Shown: one piece after another, positions 1 through 8,403 of the stretch
Layout of the letters: the number at the start of each line of letters is the position of its first letter
Numbering within the stretch: position 1 is the stretch's first letter
DNA from: Chthoniobacter sp.
GTDB taxonomy: Bacteria > Verrucomicrobiota > Verrucomicrobiia > Chthoniobacterales > Chthoniobacteraceae
Length of the DNA: 64,000 nucleotides
Direction of reading: 5' to 3'
Assembly: GCA_021414005.1 (NCBI GenBank)
Contig: JAIOPH010000030.1
Coordinates: 62,001 to 126,000, forward strand
Translations under genes and position numbers: made by a program
Notes under the pieces: generated by a model
Database searches by the model: none
What the model was told of the DNA's origin: nothing
Seen by the model: the letters and a program-made list of their open reading frames with translations, nothing else

Positions 1-1175
1 AGACCTGCCACACCGGCAGCGCCACGCAGAACAACGGCCTGATCCGTTACACGAGTTCCTTCGACACCAACGGCCAGCTCCGGCAGGCCGTGAGCGCGCT
101 CTTTGCCACGAACCCCGACACGCCCGCGCCCGGCAAATCGCTCTACCGCTTTTCCAAAGGCCACGGTGGCCTGCAATGCGAGGCGTGCCATGGCTCGACC
201 CACGCCGAGTTTCCGTCCGCGCATCGCAACGACAACGTCCAGAGCGCGCAACTGCAAGGCCACGCCGGCGTGCTTATGGAATGTACCGCCTGCCACGCCA
301 CGATGCCGGCGGCCACGGTGGCCAACGCGAACAAGGGACCGCATGGCATGCACCCGATCGGCGACAGTTGGGCGAAAAATCATCCTGACATCGCGGAGTC
401 CGTCGGCGTGGCGCAGTGCCGCGCGTGTCATGGCACCGACGACCGCGGCACCGTGCTCTCCCGGGTTTCCGCCGACCGCACCGTGACCACGGAAAAATTC
501 GGCGCAAAGGCTTTCTGGCGTGGCCAGGAGATCAGTTGCTACGAGTGCCACAGCGGCTCGAACAGCTCGAATCCCGCCACACGCACCCGCCCCGCCGTGG
601 CTCACGCCTCGCTCACCGTCCCCGCGGGCGGCACCGCTGCGGTCACGCTCAGCGCCAGCGGCACCGGTTCCACGGTGCGCATCATCCGCCAGCCGAACCA
701 CGGCTCCGTCGCGCTCAGCGGCCGTGTGGCCACATATTTCGCCGAGTCCGGCTACGTCGGCCCCGACAACTTCGCCTACGCCGCGAGCGACAGCGGCGGT
801 TACGTCGATTCCGCAACCACCGGGACTGTCTCCGTCACGGTCGGCACCCTCACCGCGTCGTTGGATTCCGACGGCGACGGCATCCCGGATCTCATCGAAT
901 ACGCACTCGGCCTCAACCCGCAGTTTCCCTCCGCGAGCGGTGTCACCATGCCCACCATTCAGCCCTTCGGCGGAGTCCGTTATCTCACAATGAGCCTCGC
1001 CCGCTTTCTCCCGCCCTCCGATGCGACCCTGTCCATCGAGGTATCCGGCAACCTCCAGACATGGCTGCCCGCGACCGTCGTCACCAGCACATCCTCGCTG
1101 CTGCAGGCCCGCGATCCGGTGCCCGCAGACGGTGCCGCGGGGCGGTTCATTCGCTTGAAAGTCACGCGGCCCTAA
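1..1175 (+). CDS. Multiheme c-type cytochrome with cadherin-like and Ca-binding C-terminus (5' truncated)
   Basis: The reading frame is open to the left edge, so the start lies outside the window; frame codons begin at base 3. Four complete heme-binding motifs are visible (CEACH, CTACH, CRACH, CYECH) and the window opens inside a fifth (TCH). After the hemes comes an Ig/cadherin-like beta domain (QPNHGSVALSG to GYVGPDNFAYAASD), then a DSDGDGIPDLIEYALGLNP calcium-binding segment, then a short beta domain ending in FIRLKVTRP. The same kind of ending occurs on the giant protein at 52542-61097 and is common on exported proteins of Verrucomicrobiota. Likely an exported electron-transfer or surface protein. 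Redox partner and substrate cannot be told. Confidence 0.8.
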   Translation, partial: TCHTGSATQNNGLIRYTSSFDTNGQLRQAVSALFATNPDTPAPGKSLYRFSKGHGGLQCEACHGSTHAEFPSAHRNDNVQSAQLQGHAGVLMECTACHATMPAATVANANKGPHGMHPIGDSWAKNHPDIAESVGVAQCRACHGTDDRGTVLSRVSADRTVTTEKFGAKAFWRGQEISCYECHSGSNSSNPATRTRPAVAHASLTVPAGGTAAVTLSASGTGSTVRIIRQPNHGSVALSGRVATYFAESGYVGPDNFAYAASDSGGYVDSATTGTVSVTVGTLTASLDSDGDGIPDLIEYALGLNPQFPSASGVTMPTIQPFGGVRYLTMSLARFLPPSDATLSIEVSGNLQTWLPATVVTSTSSLLQARDPVPADGAAGRFIRLKVTRP

Positions 1176-1185
1176 AGCTACTGCT

Positions 1186-1457
1186 TTATCCCGGCGGCTT
1201 TGGCTTTTCCCAGCGTCCGCCCACCTCGATCGGTGTCCCCGGTCGGACCCAGTCGAAGAACCACTTTGCCGGATTCTCCCCATCCAGCGGCATGCGGATG
1301 CAGCCGTGCGAGGCGGGCCACGCGGGGACTGCGGTGAAGCCGTGGATGAAGACGTGCCCGTTCACCTGCACGCTGAAAGGCATGGGTGCGTTGTGGTAGC
1401 GCTTCGAGTAGTGCATGCGGTGCTTTTCTCCGGCGGTGAAGTGGCCATTCGGCGTGG
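1186..1457 (-). pseudogene. L,D-transpeptidase 3' fragment
   Basis: On the minus strand this encodes the catalytic half of a YkuD-type L,D-transpeptidase, including HGF..VPAWPASHGCIRMP with its catalytic Cys, and ends in EKPKPPG and a stop at 1186. The first half of the enzyme and its signal peptide are missing: homology stops abruptly at 1457 and the next bases belong to an oppositely oriented ATPase fragment. Bases 1196-1457 match 8622-8883, part of the intact copy at 8579-9073, with about 15 differences in 262 bases by eye. A minus-strand ORF continues upstream, but only as read-through of the ATPase fragment. Non-functional as a secreted enzyme. Confidence 0.85.
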
Positions 1458-1907
1458 TGCTGACCACCATGCACGGTCGCAATGCCGCGGGTGTCGTCAC
1501 GGCACTGCGCAGTCGCGGGCTCGCGGAGTTTGAGATCGCCGCGTCGCTGGCCCTCGTCGTGGCGCAACGCCTCGTCCGCCGGTTGTGCCTCCACTGCCGC
1601 CAAGCCGAGCCGCCATCGGAGCGGAAGCGGCGCTGGCTCGACGGCTTGGGCGAAGCTGCGCCCGCTTCGGTCTGGCACGCCACCGGATGTGCCCAATGCC
1701 ATCACACCGGTAACGGAGCGCGTCTATGATTTGATCCTCGCGGGCAAAGACGAGCATCATCTGCGGCACGAATTCCGGGAGAAAGGTCAGCGTCTGCTGC
1801 TTCAGGACGGTCTAGCCAAGGCCGCGTGCGGCATCACCGACCTTACCGAACTCGGTCGCATCGGCGTGCAAAGCTACCTTGAAACACCTTCGCCGGGCCG
1901 CACGTAG
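1456..1907 (+). pseudogene. GspE/PilB-type secretion ATPase, C-terminal fragment
   Basis: Begins inside the catalytic domain at VVLTTMHGRNAAG and continues through LVVAQRLVRRLCLHCRQ to CAQCHHTG. It corresponds to the end of the intact ATPase at 15329-16624 (VVFSTMHSRNAAG, RKLCTHCRR, CEHCGQTG). After CHHTG a deletion of several tens of bases removes the equivalent of YYDRTGVFEVLPVE and shifts the frame. The homologous tail then resumes in another frame (RVYDLILAGKDEHH to TDLTELGRIGVQSYL) and stops at 1905-1907. Walker A and B are absent. The sequence is clearly diverged from the 15329 gene, so it derives from another paralog rather than a recent copy of it. Confidence 0.85.
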
Positions 1908-2179
1908 CTTGTGTGCCAAGTGCGTGGCAGACCGCACTCGTCGAAAGTCGTGGGGTGGCCGGGCTCACGCGCCGCCGCACTGGCTCCAGGCAGTCCCGCC
2001 CCTCACCACGAAGCTCAGCATCCCCTCGCAAATACGGCGTTGCTAATTCCTAAACTTGGCAACGAGAGGTAAAAGAGAGTTGCGGAACGTGCGGATCGCC
2101 TGGCGGGAATGAGCGCCTGCATTCCGCGAGCGAGATTCTGGAACTGACCCCGCTGTCCTCCGAGGGGAATGAATTTGAG

Positions 2180-2683
2180 CTATAGCGCGGTGCGGCGGCG
2201 GCGGAGGGCGAGGAGCGCGGTGCCGGAGAGCAAAAGCGCGCGCTGGTGGGCTCGAGCGTGGGGGGGAAGGACGAGGGCCACTTGCTGCCCGCCGTAGGTG
2301 CCGTAGGCGGCGATGGCTCCGCTGTCATTGATGCTGTTGCCGTTGGGTGAGATCCCGATGTCGGTGACGCCGGGATTGGAGACGAGGAGGTTGTTCGGGT
2401 TATATATCGTCCCGCCGGTGTAGAGAAAGGGGTGGGAGGAAGCGAAGTCTGGCGTGGAGGACATCCCCACCACCTGCCCGGAGTCGTTGATGCCATACGC
2501 TTCGCTGGCGGTGCCGCCGAAGGAGCCGAGGACAGTTGGCGTGGTCTCATTCCACACCACGGCCGCCTGCGTGGCATTGCCCGCGGTGCTGGACCAGCCC
2601 GCGACCTGCCCCGAGGCGTTGATCCCAGAGGCCCAGCTATAGGTGCCGCCGAGGCCGGCGATGGAGCATAAAGGGACAGACAC
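2180..2683 (-). pseudogene. HAF-repeat / PEP-CTERM extracellular protein, truncated
   Basis: The frame carries HAF-type repeats (ASGINASGQVAGWSS, AYGINDSGQVVGMSS, NSINDSGAIAAYGTYGG) and ends in a membrane anchor plus arginine cluster (LLLSGTALLALRRRR), the tail of a PEP-CTERM sorting signal. There is no signal peptide: repeat sequence begins about ten codons after the GTG at 2683 and the upstream DNA is unrelated. The expected Pro-Glu-Pro element is not in frame; an LEPTSA peptide is encoded in a neighbouring frame just after a run of seven C (minus strand, near 2260-2266). Both point to a decayed gene. Bases 1908-2179, between this and the ATPase fragment, show no gene I recognise. Confidence 0.65.
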
Positions 2684-2837
2684 TGACTTTTATCTCCACT
2701 TGGGATGTGATGCGTTTCACCCCAATTTTTTGCCAGCCGGTCCTCGCAGGGAACCATCAGTTTGCAGCGCCAAATTTGGCGCAACTACGCAGTTTGCGGG
2801 CTTCGTTGGCGCGAAAGGTGGGGTTGAAGTTTTGTGC

Positions 2838-5800
2838 TCAAAGCTCGTAGTTCACCTGTAGAACGGCCCGCAAGACCTCGGCCAGTTGTTCCTCGTTGAA
2901 TGGCTTGTGCAAGACGCCCGAAATTCCGAGCGCCCGGAACTCGGCGTGGGTGCTTTCCTCCAGACGTCCGCTCGAGACGACGATCTTCGTGTTCGGGCAA
3001 ATCGGACGCAGCGCCCGCGCAAAGGCCAGCCCGTCCATGAGCGGCATGTGCAAGTCGGTGATCACGACGCGGATCGCATCCTGATTTTCCGTGGCGCGGA
3101 TGATTCCCTCCGCTCCGTTTTCCGCGGTGATCACCGTGAAATTCATGCGTTCGAGAATGAAACGCGCCACGCTGAGGATCGCCGTCTCGTCGTCCACGAT
3201 CAGGATCATTTCCCCGTTGCCGCGGAACGCTGCCGGACGTTGCGCGGCCAGTTCAGCGCGATCGGCCCCGTCTTGCGCCACTGGCAGGTAGATTTGGAAG
3301 AGCGAGCCCTTGCCCAGGTCGGAATAGACCTGCAGGAAACCGCCGTGCCCTTTGACGATGCCGAGGACGGTCGAGAGCCCGAGGCCTGTGCCCTTGTCCG
3401 GTTCTTTGGTGGTAAAGAACGGCTCGAAAATTCGGTCCAAGACTTCCGGCGGGATGCCCGTGCCGGTGTCCTCCACGGTGAGACAAATATAGCGGCCCGG
3501 CGTCGCATCGAGCGCGGTGCTGGCAAAGGTGGTATCGACGTTTTTCGCCTCGACGGTCATCGTCAGGGTGCCGCCTCGGGCCATGGCGTCCCGGGCGTTG
3601 ACGCAGAGATTGAGCAGCACCTGATGAAGCTGCGTCGGGTTCCCGAGCACCATTCCCACGTCCGAGGCGCAGTGAATGCGCAGTTCGATGTTCTTCGGGA
3701 AGGTGCCGGTCACGATTTTCTCCAGCTCCCGGATCAATTGCCACGGCTGAATGAGAATACGCTCGCCCGAGGCGCCGTTCGCGAAAGTGAGGAGCTGTCG
3801 CACCATGTCCGCCGCGCGCTCACAGCTCGTCTGCACGATGTCCACCAGTTCATCTTCGCCGGGATACCTGAGTTGCAAGACCTGCGTGGCCATCAGCACC
3901 GGGGCGAGGGCGTTGTTCATGTCGTGCGCGATGCCGCCGGCCAGCGTGCCGATGGCCTCGAGCCGCTGCGAACGGTTGGCCAGGCGTTCGGCCTTGAGCC
4001 GCTCGCGGATGTCGCGGCTGATGTTGGCGATGGCGATCGGCTCGCCCGCCGCGTCGCGGATCATGAACGAGTTGAGATCCACGGGAATCGGCTCACCGCC
4101 CGCGAAGTGGCGCAGCCGGAATTCACCGCGCCAGCTTCCATTCTGGAGTAGCTGCGTCATCAATTCCCCCGCCAGAAAATCGTGGTCCGCCTCCAGCACG
4201 AAGTCGGGAACGTGAAGGTCGCCCGCGGGAGCGGAAGGATTGAGTCCCACCAGCGCCCGGCCCGCCGGATTGACGTAGAGGAGACGACCTTCGAGCGACG
4301 CATAGCCGATGAAATCCTGGCTGGCGCCCACGATCGCGGCGAGACGCTGGAGGTCGGCTTCCGCCTCTTTGCGCGCGGTAATGTCGCGGATGTAACCGTG
4401 CCATAGGACGCTCCTGTCGGGCAGGCGCTCCGGCACGGAGTGGCCCTCGAGCCAGCGCACGCCGCGCGTCGGAAGCTGCGCGCGAAATTCGCACTGCCAT
4501 GGCTCCATCGTCTCCGCCGAACGCTGGATGCTGGCCACGACGGCATTGAAATCATCCGGATGCAAAACCCGAAACACGGCTTCCGCCGATTCCGTCACGG
4601 ACTCGGGCGCGACTTCGTAGATCGTCCGGATGCCCTCGCTGGCGTAGGGAAAGCAGCTCCGCCCATCGGGGAAAAGCTGGAACTGATAGATGACTCCGGG
4701 CACTTGATCGGAAACCTTCCGGAGCAGTTCATCCTGTTCACGCAGCTTCTCGTCCGCGCGCTTCTGCTCGGTGACGTCGCGCACGACCGCCAGCATCTGC
4801 CTGACCTTCCCGGGCTCATTCGGATCCCACATCGGCACCGCGTGCTGGTCGATCCAGTGGCGCGAGCCATCGAGCGCCACGATCTCGAAGACCTGCTTCG
4901 TGGTTTCGCCGCGGAACACGGCGGCGACGCCTTCCGTGAACATCTGGCGGTATTGCGTATCGACCATCTCGACGGCCCTGGCCCCGCGGACCTGGTCGAG
5001 CGATTGCGCCCCGAGCATGCGCAGACCGGCGGGGTTCATGTCGATCAGCGCGCCGTCGGCATCGAGCAGCTTCACGCATTCCGGCTCGGAATCGAGGATG
5101 GTGCGCAGCTGCATCTCGCTCTCGCGCTGGGCCATCTCCGCCTGCTTGCGCTCGGTCACGTCCACGGCGAACCCGATCACGTTCACCACCTTGCCCGCCG
5201 GATCGCGGAGCGGGCTGCAGACCAGATCGAACTCGCGTGGTCCGACCGCCGGGAACCCGGCGGCAACGTCGCCACGAACGACTTCGCCATGCGCGGCGCG
5301 GCGAATCGCTCCCTCCACCTGCAACCTGGTTCCCGGCTCCATCGCGGTGACTTCCCAGAGCCGCTGACCGAGCACCTCGGCGCGCGGTTTTTGCAGCACG
5401 GTCAGCGGCGCCTGATTGATCTCCAAGATGGCGCCTTCGAGCGTGAGCACCACGACGAACCCAAATTGCGAATCGAGAATCTGCCGAAGACGCTGCCGTT
5501 CCTGATTCTGCACCTCCTCGACCTTTCGCCGCTCGGTCACATCGCGCGCGATGCACGCCACACCCACGATCTCGCCGCGGAGCAGCGTCGGCGCGCCGCT
5601 GATGAACAGCTCGTGGCGCGCACCGCCGGCACCGATCATGGCGGTATCGAGCGTCAGGCATTTGCGGCAAAAGGCGGCGCGGAATGCTTCGGCGGCGGCC
5701 TCGCGTTGATCGGGCGCGCAGAGCTCGAGGAAATGGATCGCCTTCAACTCCGCCAACGTCCGCCCGGTCAGTCGTTCCGCCGCCGGATTCGCGCTCACGA

Positions 5801-6536
5801 ACCGGCCATCCGCGCCGAGCGAAAAGATCGCATCGAGGCTCCCGTCGAAAAGCGAGCGGTAGCGCTCCTCGCTGCGCACCAGCGACTCGCGGATTTCCTC
5901 CTCCAGCCGCCATTGCTGCCGGACGGCGCGGAACAGATTGGCCGCGAGGACGCCACCGGCGATCGCCAGCGCGAGCAGTGCCGGGATCGCAAAGAGGAAG
6001 ATGCGGTGCGTCGTCCGCTCAAAGCGCTCCTGGTCTGTCTCAAAATCCACCTGCTGCAGGAGGCGGAGTTGATCGAGCGAACCCCGCAAGGTCTCCGCCA
6101 GCAACCGCGTGGGGCCGGAACTGCCCGGCGGGCCGCCAGCCGTGGCAAGCCCGGCCTCCAGCAGGCGCACCCGATCGAGGATCACCCGGCTATCTTCCGG
6201 AAGACTGACCGCCCCGCTGCTCAAGACATGGCCGACGTGATTGGCGATGCGTTCCTGGAGCGAACGCTCCCTCGCGCTCCACGCGGACCCATCGGCCGAA
6301 GCCGCCGCCCCAGCCGGGGGCACCGCGGTCAGTTCATCGATCGCCAGCATGGCCTCCTGCGCCGCCGACAAGGTGCGGACATTCTCCTGCTCCTGCACGT
6401 GCATCGCCGCATCGCGCTGATACTGGACCGCCACCAACAGCGCGACCGGCACGAACACCGCGGCGGCGATGGCTGCCAGAGACTTGATCAGGTGCCGCAC
6501 CTCCGGAAGGAAGCTGGGCATCGAGGGTGAACTCAT
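2838..6536 (-). CDS. Five-PAS hybrid sensor histidine kinase with C-terminal receiver
   Basis: A 1232-residue membrane sensor kinase. Two transmembrane segments (about 16-38 and 178-200) bracket a helical periplasmic region resembling CHASE3. Five PAS-type domains follow between about 220 and 845, each ending in a D(V/I)TE/R-like motif. The HisKA box GGIAHDMNN has its His near 868; the ATPase domain has NARDAM, DTGTGIP and GTGLGLS. The receiver domain (about 1105-1230) has the acceptor Asp in VVITDLHMP near 1161 and the conserved Lys in LHKPF. Its start ATG overlaps the stop of the upstream binding-protein gene (ATGA at 6533-6536), so the two are translationally coupled. No DNA-binding output protein is adjacent. 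Confidence 0.93.
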   Translation of the reverse strand: MSSPSMPSFLPEVRHLIKSLAAIAAAVFVPVALLVAVQYQRDAAMHVQEQENVRTLSAAQEAMLAIDELTAVPPAGAAASADGSAWSARERSLQERIANHVGHVLSSGAVSLPEDSRVILDRVRLLEAGLATAGGPPGSSGPTRLLAETLRGSLDQLRLLQQVDFETDQERFERTTHRIFLFAIPALLALAIAGGVLAANLFRAVRQQWRLEEEIRESLVRSEERYRSLFDGSLDAIFSLGADGRFVSANPAAERLTGRTLAELKAIHFLELCAPDQREAAAEAFRAAFCRKCLTLDTAMIGAGGARHELFISGAPTLLRGEIVGVACIARDVTERRKVEEVQNQERQRLRQILDSQFGFVVVLTLEGAILEINQAPLTVLQKPRAEVLGQRLWEVTAMEPGTRLQVEGAIRRAAHGEVVRGDVAAGFPAVGPREFDLVCSPLRDPAGKVVNVIGFAVDVTERKQAEMAQRESEMQLRTILDSEPECVKLLDADGALIDMNPAGLRMLGAQSLDQVRGARAVEMVDTQYRQMFTEGVAAVFRGETTKQVFEIVALDGSRHWIDQHAVPMWDPNEPGKVRQMLAVVRDVTEQKRADEKLREQDELLRKVSDQVPGVIYQFQLFPDGRSCFPYASEGIRTIYEVAPESVTESAEAVFRVLHPDDFNAVVASIQRSAETMEPWQCEFRAQLPTRGVRWLEGHSVPERLPDRSVLWHGYIRDITARKEAEADLQRLAAIVGASQDFIGYASLEGRLLYVNPAGRALVGLNPSAPAGDLHVPDFVLEADHDFLAGELMTQLLQNGSWRGEFRLRHFAGGEPIPVDLNSFMIRDAAGEPIAIANISRDIRERLKAERLANRSQRLEAIGTLAGGIAHDMNNALAPVLMATQVLQLRYPGEDELVDIVQTSCERAADMVRQLLTFANGASGERILIQPWQLIRELEKIVTGTFPKNIELRIHCASDVGMVLGNPTQLHQVLLNLCVNARDAMARGGTLTMTVEAKNVDTTFASTALDATPGRYICLTVEDTGTGIPPEVLDRIFEPFFTTKEPDKGTGLGLSTVLGIVKGHGGFLQVYSDLGKGSLFQIYLPVAQDGADRAELAAQRPAAFRGNGEMILIVDDETAILSVARFILERMNFTVITAENGAEGIIRATENQDAIRVVITDLHMPLMDGLAFARALRPICPNTKIVVSSGRLEESTHAEFRALGISGVLHKPFNEEQLAEVLRAVLQVNYEL

Positions 6537-7510
6537 GGCCGCGGCGTCCCCTTCGGAGTGCTCCCGTTCGCCCGCAGCTTCCGCACCGCTTCCTCGGTCT
6601 TCCGAAAATCCTCCTTCATCACCGGCAGGAAAATCCCGGCATCCTGATCGGCCAGCACCCGCGCCTCCGTCTCGTCGAGCTTGGTCAGCGACAGGAAAGC
6701 CGCCCGCACCGCAGTGCGCAGACTGGCCGGCGTGCTCTCCCGCATCGCCCAGACGTAATCCGCGTAGGGCGGGGTCTCGAAGAGCGGGATGATTTCCGAT
6801 TCCTGGAGTTCGCCACTCGTGATCATGCGCTTGATGGTGATGGCGTTCGCGGCACCCAGTCCCACCTCGCCCTCACGGACCATGCGAGCCGTGTCGTCGT
6901 GTCCCTTCGAATAACGCACCTCCTCGAAAAACTGCTCCGGCGCGATCCCCTTCTGCTGCAGGAAATCGCGCGCCATCAGGTGTCCCGAAGTGGAGAGCTG
7001 GGGCCCAAACGCCAGCCGCTGACCCCGGAAGCTTTCGAGCGTGCGGCCGCGGTTGCCCGGCGACGTGAAAAACATCGTCGTGAAATGGCGATCCACATCG
7101 CGCATGACCAACGGGACCAGCTTCGTGCGCTGATTCGCGAGCACATAAGTGTAGCCACCAAAAAGGCCCAGCTCGGCGCGCCCATTCGCAAGATCCTCGA
7201 CGAACTGCTCGTAGCTCTCCGCGATCACCAGTTCGCAGGGCATCTTCAGCTTGGCAGAAAGATATTGAACCAGGCCGCTGTTGCGCTTTTCCACCACCTC
7301 CCGTGAGCGGTCTGGCGGAACTTCAATCCGCAGGCGACTCGGCATCGGCTCCTCTTTGGCCTTGCCACAACCGCCGAAGAATAGCGTTAGCGCCAATCCG
7401 CCGACAAGGCCCAGGAAGCGGATCGGGCTCAGATGCAGCCGGCACAGAAAAATCCCCCTCTGCCGCCGAGTGGCTCCGACTGCTAAATCGCTGGTTACCT
7501 CAGGCGTCAT
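6533..7510 (-). CDS. PhnD-like periplasmic substrate-binding lipoprotein
   Basis: A phosphate/phosphonate-type solute-binding protein: residues such as SRLRIEVPPD, LVQYLSAKL, RAELGLFGGYTYVLA and FRGQRLAFGPQLSTSG follow the PhnD/SsuA pattern. The N-terminus has a hydrophobic stretch and a lipobox (LTLFFGGC), so it should be a lipid-anchored periplasmic protein. I chose the ATG at 7510, which gives a sensible signal peptide; an ATG at 7606 adds 32 residues. No ABC permease or ATPase is nearby. Its overlap with the hybrid kinase gene suggests it is the ligand-binding partner of that sensor rather than a transporter part. The ligand is unknown. Confidence 0.85.
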   Translation of the reverse strand: MTPEVTSDLAVGATRRQRGIFLCRLHLSPIRFLGLVGGLALTLFFGGCGKAKEEPMPSRLRIEVPPDRSREVVEKRNSGLVQYLSAKLKMPCELVIAESYEQFVEDLANGRAELGLFGGYTYVLANQRTKLVPLVMRDVDRHFTTMFFTSPGNRGRTLESFRGQRLAFGPQLSTSGHLMARDFLQQKGIAPEQFFEEVRYSKGHDDTARMVREGEVGLGAANAITIKRMITSGELQESEIIPLFETPPYADYVWAMRESTPASLRTAVRAAFLSLTKLDETEARVLADQDAGIFLPVMKEDFRKTEEAVRKLRANGSTPKGTPRP

Positions 7511-7602
7511 TGGAGATTCGGGCGGGAGGCTAGCTGGAATTGAGCCACGTTGCAATGAAGGCTCTCCCACCCGCGTCACCGCCCCGCTTTTTAACATTTC
7601 CG

Positions 7603-7947
7603 TCAACCGTCCAGATTCCGCAGACGGACCGGTCCGCGTCTATATTGCGAACGTCTCCCCAATGAGCGCCGCGACTGCCAGGAAATTGCATTCGCGCCCA
7701 CCGCGCCGGAAACGGTCAGAACGGGCACGGTGAGCCTGTCTCGGTTTCGCGGACAGTGTTTGGGTAGGCTGGACACGGGAGGTTTAATGGTGAGAGTTCT
7801 CGAAGTCCACGAGAGAGGGTCAGCCTTGGCGTGGGCGACGGCTTCCTGATAGGTCTCGCCGTCGGCCATGCAGCCGGCCAGTTCGGGGACTTCGACGACG
7901 AAACATTCGTCGGCTCGGCTCCAGTGGATGATGAGTTCGTAGCGCAT
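7603..7947 (-). pseudogene. hicB: HicB-family antitoxin, truncated
   Basis: The first 42 or so residues (MRYELIIHWSRADECFVVEV, then PELAGCMADGETYQEAVAHA) are a typical HicB N-terminal domain. After AHAKA the family pattern, which normally continues with EWIETA..LGRPIPEP, is lost and the rest is low-information sequence without the usual C-terminal region. It lies 1 bp after the old stop of the hicA remnant at 7949, the normal hicA-hicB arrangement. The remaining peptide is unlikely to be a working antitoxin, and since hicA is dead too, nothing would select for it. Confidence 0.75.
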
Positions 7948-7948
7948 A

Positions 7949-8166
7949 TCAGTCGATCTCCAGTTAGTATTTGAGAATGAGTTCCCGCACTTGCTTCACT
8001 TGTTAAGGTTTGGCCTGGCTGCCCTTGGGCTGCAGGTTGAGGATTTCTTCGATGCTGACTTTGAAGAACGGGGTATGGCTGCCTTTGCCCGTGCGGCGGG
8101 TGAAACCGGCGCGCTCAAGGACGAAGCAAAGGTCGTCGATAGGAGAAAGGGGGCGATTCCAGAATA
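7949..8166 (-). pseudogene. hicA: HicA-family toxin remnant with two internal stops
   Basis: Minus-strand translation reads NRPLSPIDDLCFVLERAGF, then TRRTGKGSHTPFFKV and EEILNLQPKGSQAKP, then stop, QVKQVRELILKY, stop, LEID, stop. This follows the HicA family through the GSH motif and the LNLQP.G.AKPYQVKQV tail. The expected Tyr codon is TAA at 8003-8005 and a second TAA sits at 7964-7966; the original stop is probably the TGA at 7949-7951. No ATG, GTG or TTG start exists in frame before an upstream stop. The GSH motif survives, but the gene cannot make a normal product. Confidence 0.8.
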
Positions 8167-8229
8167 TGGCTCTTTTCGATCGCGAGAAGGGGTTATGCGG
8201 GCTTGATCGAGGTCAGGAGGCTAAGCTCC

Positions 8230-8403
8230 TTAGGCAGGTTTTGCGTCTTGCCGTGACCGTATTTCGGCGCGCACGCGTTCGCCGAGATTTTTCAAATATG
8301 CGAGCCGTTTCGCGCGGCTCATGGCGTTGAGTTTTTGACTGGTCGCTTCGCGCCACTTGCGCAACTTAGCAACGGCATCAAACGTCTCGGTCTTGGTTTC
8401 CAT
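8230..8403 (-). CDS. Small antitoxin-like protein (57 aa) paired with a PIN toxin remnant
   Basis: A complete small ORF starting ATG at 8403 and ending TAA at 8230-8232. The product starts METKTETFDAVAKLRKWREA, is charged and helical, and ends RSRQDAKPA. Small proteins of this look (T.TFDAV...R.WR......M) are partners of PIN-domain toxins of the DYLVSWNFKHLVN type as I recall them; that assignment is from memory. The start overlaps the end of the PIN remnant frame by 26 bases, the tight arrangement expected for a toxin-antitoxin pair. It appears intact although the toxin is broken. Confidence 0.6.
   Translation of the reverse strand: METKTETFDAVAKLRKWREATSQKLNAMSRAKRLAYLKNLGERVRAEIRSRQDAKPA

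Noticed and set aside
4440..6530. 696-residue plus-strand open frame
   Set aside because: Antisense of the hybrid kinase, whose PAS, HisKA and ATPase motifs are unambiguous on the minus strand.
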